NCBI RefSeq assembly: GCF_947488835.1
Contig: NZ_CANLBK010000002.1
Location: 310,001-374,000, forward strand
DNA length: 64,000 bases
Reading direction: 5' to 3'
From: an uncultured Marinobacter sp.
GTDB taxonomy: Bacteria; Pseudomonadota; Gammaproteobacteria; Pseudomonadales; Oleiphilaceae
The stretch's first letter is position 1; the number at the start of each line of letters is the position of its first letter. The notes below the pieces were generated by a model. That model was not told the origin of the DNA, ran no database searches, and saw nothing but the letters and a program-made list of their open reading frames with translations. Positions 62,305 through 64,000 of this stretch are shown here, in pieces. Both the position numbers and the translations under genes were made by a program.

Positions 62305-63717
62305 ATGGGAGCTCTATACAACCAGGTGGCAGACAGGCTTCAGTCGCTGATTCAGGATGGTGTCTACCGTGATGGAGACCGCTTGCCGGGCGTGAGGGTG
62401 TTGAGCAAACAGTACGAAGTGAGTATTTCAACTGTGTTGCAAGCGCACCAAACACTCGAAGCTCGCGGCTACCTGCAGGCCCGGGAACGCAGTGGCTATT
62501 TTGTTCGCTTGCCTGCAGTCGATGCCCCGGAGCCTGTAATGGGCAGGCTCAGGATTCGCCCGGCGCCGGTAACAGCCCGTGAAATGACGCTGGAGCTGTG
62601 CGCTGATGAGCAAAATCGCATGGTGCCGCTGTCATCTGCTATCCCTCACGCCGACTTTCTGCCGCTACGACAGATTCAGCAGAGTACGATTTGGGCGGCA
62701 CGGCGGGGCCTTGAGACACTGGATTACGCGTTTCCCGGAAAAACATCATTCCGCAGGCAGATTGCGCAGCGCATGGCGACGATTGGTGTTCCGGTTACAC
62801 CGGATGATGTGCTCGTTACCAACGGCGCTCAGGAGGCCATCATTCTGGGCTTGCGTGCCGTGACTCAACCGGGGGATATAGTGGCGGTTGAGTCGCCTTC
62901 GTTCCCGGGTATTCTTCAGGCTTTGGAAGTCGTAGGGTTGCGGGCGATGGAAATCCCGACCCACCCATCCGATGGGCTTAGCCTTGAAGGCTTGCAGTTA
63001 GCCCTGGAACAGTGGCCGCTGAAAGCCTGTGTAGTGGTGTGCAATCACAGCAACCCCATGGGCGCGCGGATGCCGGACGAACGAAAAAAACAGTTGGTGT
63101 CTATGCTTGCTGCCGCTGGCGTGCCGTTGATAGAAGATGATATTTACGGAGATCTTTATCACTCCGGCGAGCGCCCAAAGCCTGCGAAAGCCTTTGATCG
63201 CACAGACAATGTTATCTACTGCAACTCGTTTTCCAAAACCATTTCGCCGGGGTTGAGGCTAGGCTGGATGTTGCCTGGGCGGTACATGGCCGGAGCTCGG
63301 CAGCAGAAGTATTTTTCCAATCTGGCGACGTCTTCAATTCCGCAATTGGCAGTGGCGCACTTTCTGGAGCAGGGTGGATACGATCGTTATCTGCGTTCTG
63401 CCCGTCAACATTATCGGGAAACCACGGAGCGAATGAGAGCTGCGGTGGCGCGGTCATTTCCTGTGGGAACTGCGGTCAGCAGGCCGCAAGGCGGCTTTGT
63501 ACTCTGGGTGCAGTTGCCGGAAGGCATTTCAGGCACTCGGCTTTATCACCGGGCCCGGGCGGAGAATATAAACGTGGCTCCGGGCCTGATGTTTTCCATA
63601 TCAGACAAATTTGAATCTTGCCTGCGGCTGAACGGCGGCAATCCCTGGAATGAGCGCATCGACCAGGCAATTGCCAGGCTGGGCGCGCTTGCCCATGAGG
63701 AGCTAGCGCAGATTTGA
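62305..63717 (+). CDS. MocR-type GntR/aminotransferase regulator
   Basis: A 470-residue protein. An N-terminal GntR winged helix (about 8-70, DRLPGVRVLSKQYEVSISTVLQAHQTLEARGYLQ) is fused to a class-I aminotransferase domain. The PLP Lys is in NSFSKTISPGLRLGW; AQEAI and SNPMG are conserved. MocR regulators sense PLP or amino-acid derivatives. The ATG at 62305 follows GAGGTGG; a GTG three codons earlier is in frame. It diverges from the VOC-PhzF pair, which it may control. The 3' end overlaps the convergent response regulator by 15 bp. Confidence 0.9.
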   Translation: MGALYNQVADRLQSLIQDGVYRDGDRLPGVRVLSKQYEVSISTVLQAHQTLEARGYLQARERSGYFVRLPAVDAPEPVMGRLRIRPAPVTAREMTLELCADEQNRMVPLSSAIPHADFLPLRQIQQSTIWAARRGLETLDYAFPGKTSFRRQIAQRMATIGVPVTPDDVLVTNGAQEAIILGLRAVTQPGDIVAVESPSFPGILQALEVVGLRAMEIPTHPSDGLSLEGLQLALEQWPLKACVVVCNHSNPMGARMPDERKKQLVSMLAAAGVPLIEDDIYGDLYHSGERPKPAKAFDRTDNVIYCNSFSKTISPGLRLGWMLPGRYMAGARQQKYFSNLATSSIPQLAVAHFLEQGGYDRYLRSARQHYRETTERMRAAVARSFPVGTAVSRPQGGFVLWVQLPEGISGTRLYHRARAENINVAPGLMFSISDKFESCLRLNGGNPWNERIDQAIARLGALAHEELAQI

Positions 63718-64000
63718 TGGATCAAGCAGGCCAGCGGTGATGGCTATGCCCGTTACATCGGGCAGCCGCTCCGCACCCAGTCGCTTCATTACACGGGCCC
63801 GGTAAAGGTCGATGGTCTTCACACTGACACCCAGTTGGTCAGCAATTTCGCGGCTGGTGTAGCCTTGGGCCATAGGCAGGAATACATCACGCTCTCGGCG
63901 TGTAAGCGTCGAAATGATCGCATCAGAGCGTTCGTCGCCCAGCTGCGGCTGACTGGATTGATGATGAGCTTCCAATGCCTGCTGCACGCTGTCGAGCAGT
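63703..64000 (-). CDS. FixJ-type response regulator, 5' part outside window
   Basis: The C-terminal 98 codons of a LuxR-family protein, read leftwards from beyond the window. The helix-turn-helix is LTRRERDVFLPMAQGYTSREIADQLGVSVKTIDLYRARVMKRLGA. The linker LLDSVQQALEAHH is typical of FixJ-like regulators after their receiver domain, which would lie outside the window. The frame stays open to the window edge. It overlaps the MocR 3' end by 15 bp. Confidence 0.85.
   Translation of the reverse strand, partial: LLDSVQQALEAHHQSSQPQLGDERSDAIISTLTRRERDVFLPMAQGYTSREIADQLGVSVKTIDLYRARVMKRLGAERLPDVTGIAITAGLLDPSNLR

Overview
The window looks like a chromosomal segment of a marine gammaproteobacterium, most likely Marinobacter or a close relative. 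That assignment is an inference from gene content: a leucine/isovalerate (liu) catabolic cluster, several acyl-CoA enzymes, potFGHI, ilvGM with a leader peptide, a SulP/universal-stress pair and a YqiJ-flotillin-giant AAA ATPase operon. No rRNA, tRNA, CRISPR array, phage or complete insertion sequence was seen.

Layout. 1-8.4 kb: a truncated YjfI/DUF2170-like gene diverges from an operon of a YqiJ-like membrane protein, a flotillin and a 1753-residue AAA ATPase. Two identical dyads (TTGACA-N5-TGTCAA) lie in the shared control region. 8.4-14.4 kb: BioY, a rhomboid protease with two zinc ribbons, a DUF4124 protein, an AI-2E family permease, and a quinone-oxidoreductase-like gene overlapping a proline racemase homologue with an unusual Ser/Thr active-site pair. 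14.4-17.7 kb: an AT-rich islet of small stress-type genes (DUF1328, CsbD, PRC-barrel, an 8-cysteine metallothionein and two unknowns). 17.8-22.3 kb: the putrescine importer potFGHI, transcribed leftwards. 22.4-24.7 kb: a carotenoid/retinol-type FAD oxidoreductase with its TetR regulator and a double-palindrome operator.

24.7-43.3 kb is the catabolic core. The leftward liuR-liuA-liuB-liuC-liuD-liuE operon continues into an AhpD-like gene and an acyl-CoA synthetase and ends at a strong terminator. It degrades isovaleryl-CoA to acetoacetate and acetyl-CoA. Next come a second acyl-CoA synthetase, an AraC-family regulator, and rightward acyl-CoA dehydrogenase, thiolase, SDR, acyl-CoA dehydrogenase and thiolase genes. 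The same 16-bp palindrome, TTTACGTTAACGTAAA, precedes both liuR and the SDR gene, so LiuR probably controls both blocks. Each block also carries a long perfect inverted repeat (27 and 28 bp arms) in an intergenic gap; the arms of the two elements are related in sequence.

43.3-64 kb: the ilvGM acetolactate synthase genes with a branched-chain-rich leader peptide and an attenuator; an RND efflux pair; the remnant of a 7TMR-DISM/GGDEF diguanylate cyclase; an amidase; a DjlA-like co-chaperone diverging from alkB; an MgtC/DUF4010 membrane protein; a SulP transporter coupled to a tandem universal stress protein; a large Ig-like/propeller lipoprotein; an HI0933-type flavoprotein; PhzF with a small VOC-like partner; a MocR-type regulator; and the 3' end of a FixJ-type response regulator cut by the window edge.
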